From Bacillus oleivorans (GTDB taxonomy: Bacteria > Bacillota > Bacilli > Bacillales > JC228), in the NCBI RefSeq assembly GCF_900207585.1, contig NZ_OAOP01000008.1, positions 1 through 64,000 of the forward strand: a stretch of 64,000 bases of DNA. Reading direction: 5' to 3'. This document shows positions 63,800 to 64,000 of this stretch, in pieces. The notes below the pieces were generated by a model. The model saw only the letters and a program-made list of their open reading frames with translations, was not told the origin of the DNA and made no database searches. Numbering within the stretch: the stretch's first letter is position 1; each line of letters starts with the position of its first letter. Position numbers and translations under genes: made by a program.

Positions 63800-64000
63800 C
63801 GCTCAACGCCTCCTTCATATATTCCTTTAGAAACGGGAAATCGCCGGTTAGAATTAAGGTCATTCCAATAATGTATTTCCGGTTCCTTTCAATGGTTTTA
63901 CGGCTCACACTGACTATTTTCGTCAGTTCTTTAACAGGTAACTTTTTATTTCCAAGAAACTCATCAAGGAGCCATTTATTTTGGGATAGAACCTTAGCTA
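63792..64000 (-). CDS. sigI: RNA polymerase sigma factor SigI, C-terminal part
   Basis: Partial gene cut by the window edge; 68 residues are visible. It contains VKELTKIVSVSRKTIERNRK, the conserved C-terminal DNA-binding helix of SigI factors, and ends KEYMKEALSDG. SigI acts in heat and cell-wall stress. Its stop overlaps the start of rsgI, the standard sigma/anti-sigma arrangement. Confidence 0.9.
   Translation of the reverse strand, partial: AKVLSQNKWLLDEFLGNKKLPVKELTKIVSVSRKTIERNRKYIIGMTLILTGDFPFLKEYMKEALSDG

Overview
This is a 64 kb stretch of the chromosome of a low-GC, endospore-forming Bacillaceae. Almost every gene has an evident Bacillus subtilis counterpart (pdhABCD, rnjA-rpoY, ktrC, dapH-ykuR, ccpC, darB, ykuI, ykuE, ykyB, patA, ykwBC, ptsHI, ykvT, ykvS, ykvI, clpE, mhqR, kinE, ykrP, ktrD, sspD, rsgI-sigI). 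Read from right to left, the gene order follows the B. subtilis block from sigI-rsgI to pdhABCD, with local losses and insertions. Sporulation is indicated by kinE, spo0E, rap-phr, sspD and several small SASP-like genes. No rRNA, tRNA, CRISPR array or prophage was seen.

Layout. 1-4.6 kb: right end of an IS3-family element, the SR1P/SR1 small-RNA gene, a DUF1885-type protein, a deacetylase lipoprotein, the betaine carrier OpuD and a small lipoprotein. 4.6-9.5 kb: the pyruvate dehydrogenase operon, with a terminator-like hairpin between pdhB and pdhC and three AT-rich palindrome copies upstream of pdhA. 9.9-15 kb: ykyA, ykrA, a 23-codon cationic peptide gene, rpoY-rnjA and ktrC. 15-19 kb: an asymmetric heterodimeric ABC exporter, then a dispersed inverted-repeat element. 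19-30 kb: lysine/DAP genes, ccpC, the c-di-AMP receptor darB, a degenerate EAL protein (YkuI), secreted and membrane proteins, two crcB genes, ykyB and a CheW-only protein at the cheV position. 30-40 kb: patA, ykwC, ykwB, a second copy of the repeat element, ptsHI, ykvT, ykvS, and small proteins and lipoproteins. 40-52 kb: clpE with two CtsR operators, an M3 oligopeptidase, mhqR, a phnD-phnC-phnE-phnE importer with a 5'-nucleotidase-like gene, an Fsr-type exporter and a ZIP transporter. 52.9-58.4 kb: a phosphorelay control cluster (rap-phr, spo0E, kinE, then ykrP). 58-64 kb: a radical SAM protein, SASP-like small genes, ktrD, sspD, and rsgI with the 3' end of sigI.

How the genes work together. 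ktrC and ktrD are 46 kb apart but encode the regulatory and membrane parts of one K+ uptake system. OpuD, KtrCD and the c-di-AMP receptor DarB form an osmotic/potassium theme. The Pdh complex, HPr/EI, CcpC and SR1P link glycolytic carbon flow to its regulators. In the sporulation cluster KinE feeds phosphate into the phosphorelay, while Rap and Spo0E are predicted to drain it at Spo0F and Spo0A.

The least ordinary features are: (1) the phr gene, whose product ends in two identical copies of EHGEIRD, so one precursor may release two signal peptides; (2) two intergenic copies of an element made of four 20-bp units arranged forward-forward-reverse-reverse at identical 50/55/51-bp spacing; (3) the palindrome array and internal terminator of the pdh operon; (4) several unlisted micro-ORFs with good ribosome binding sites.
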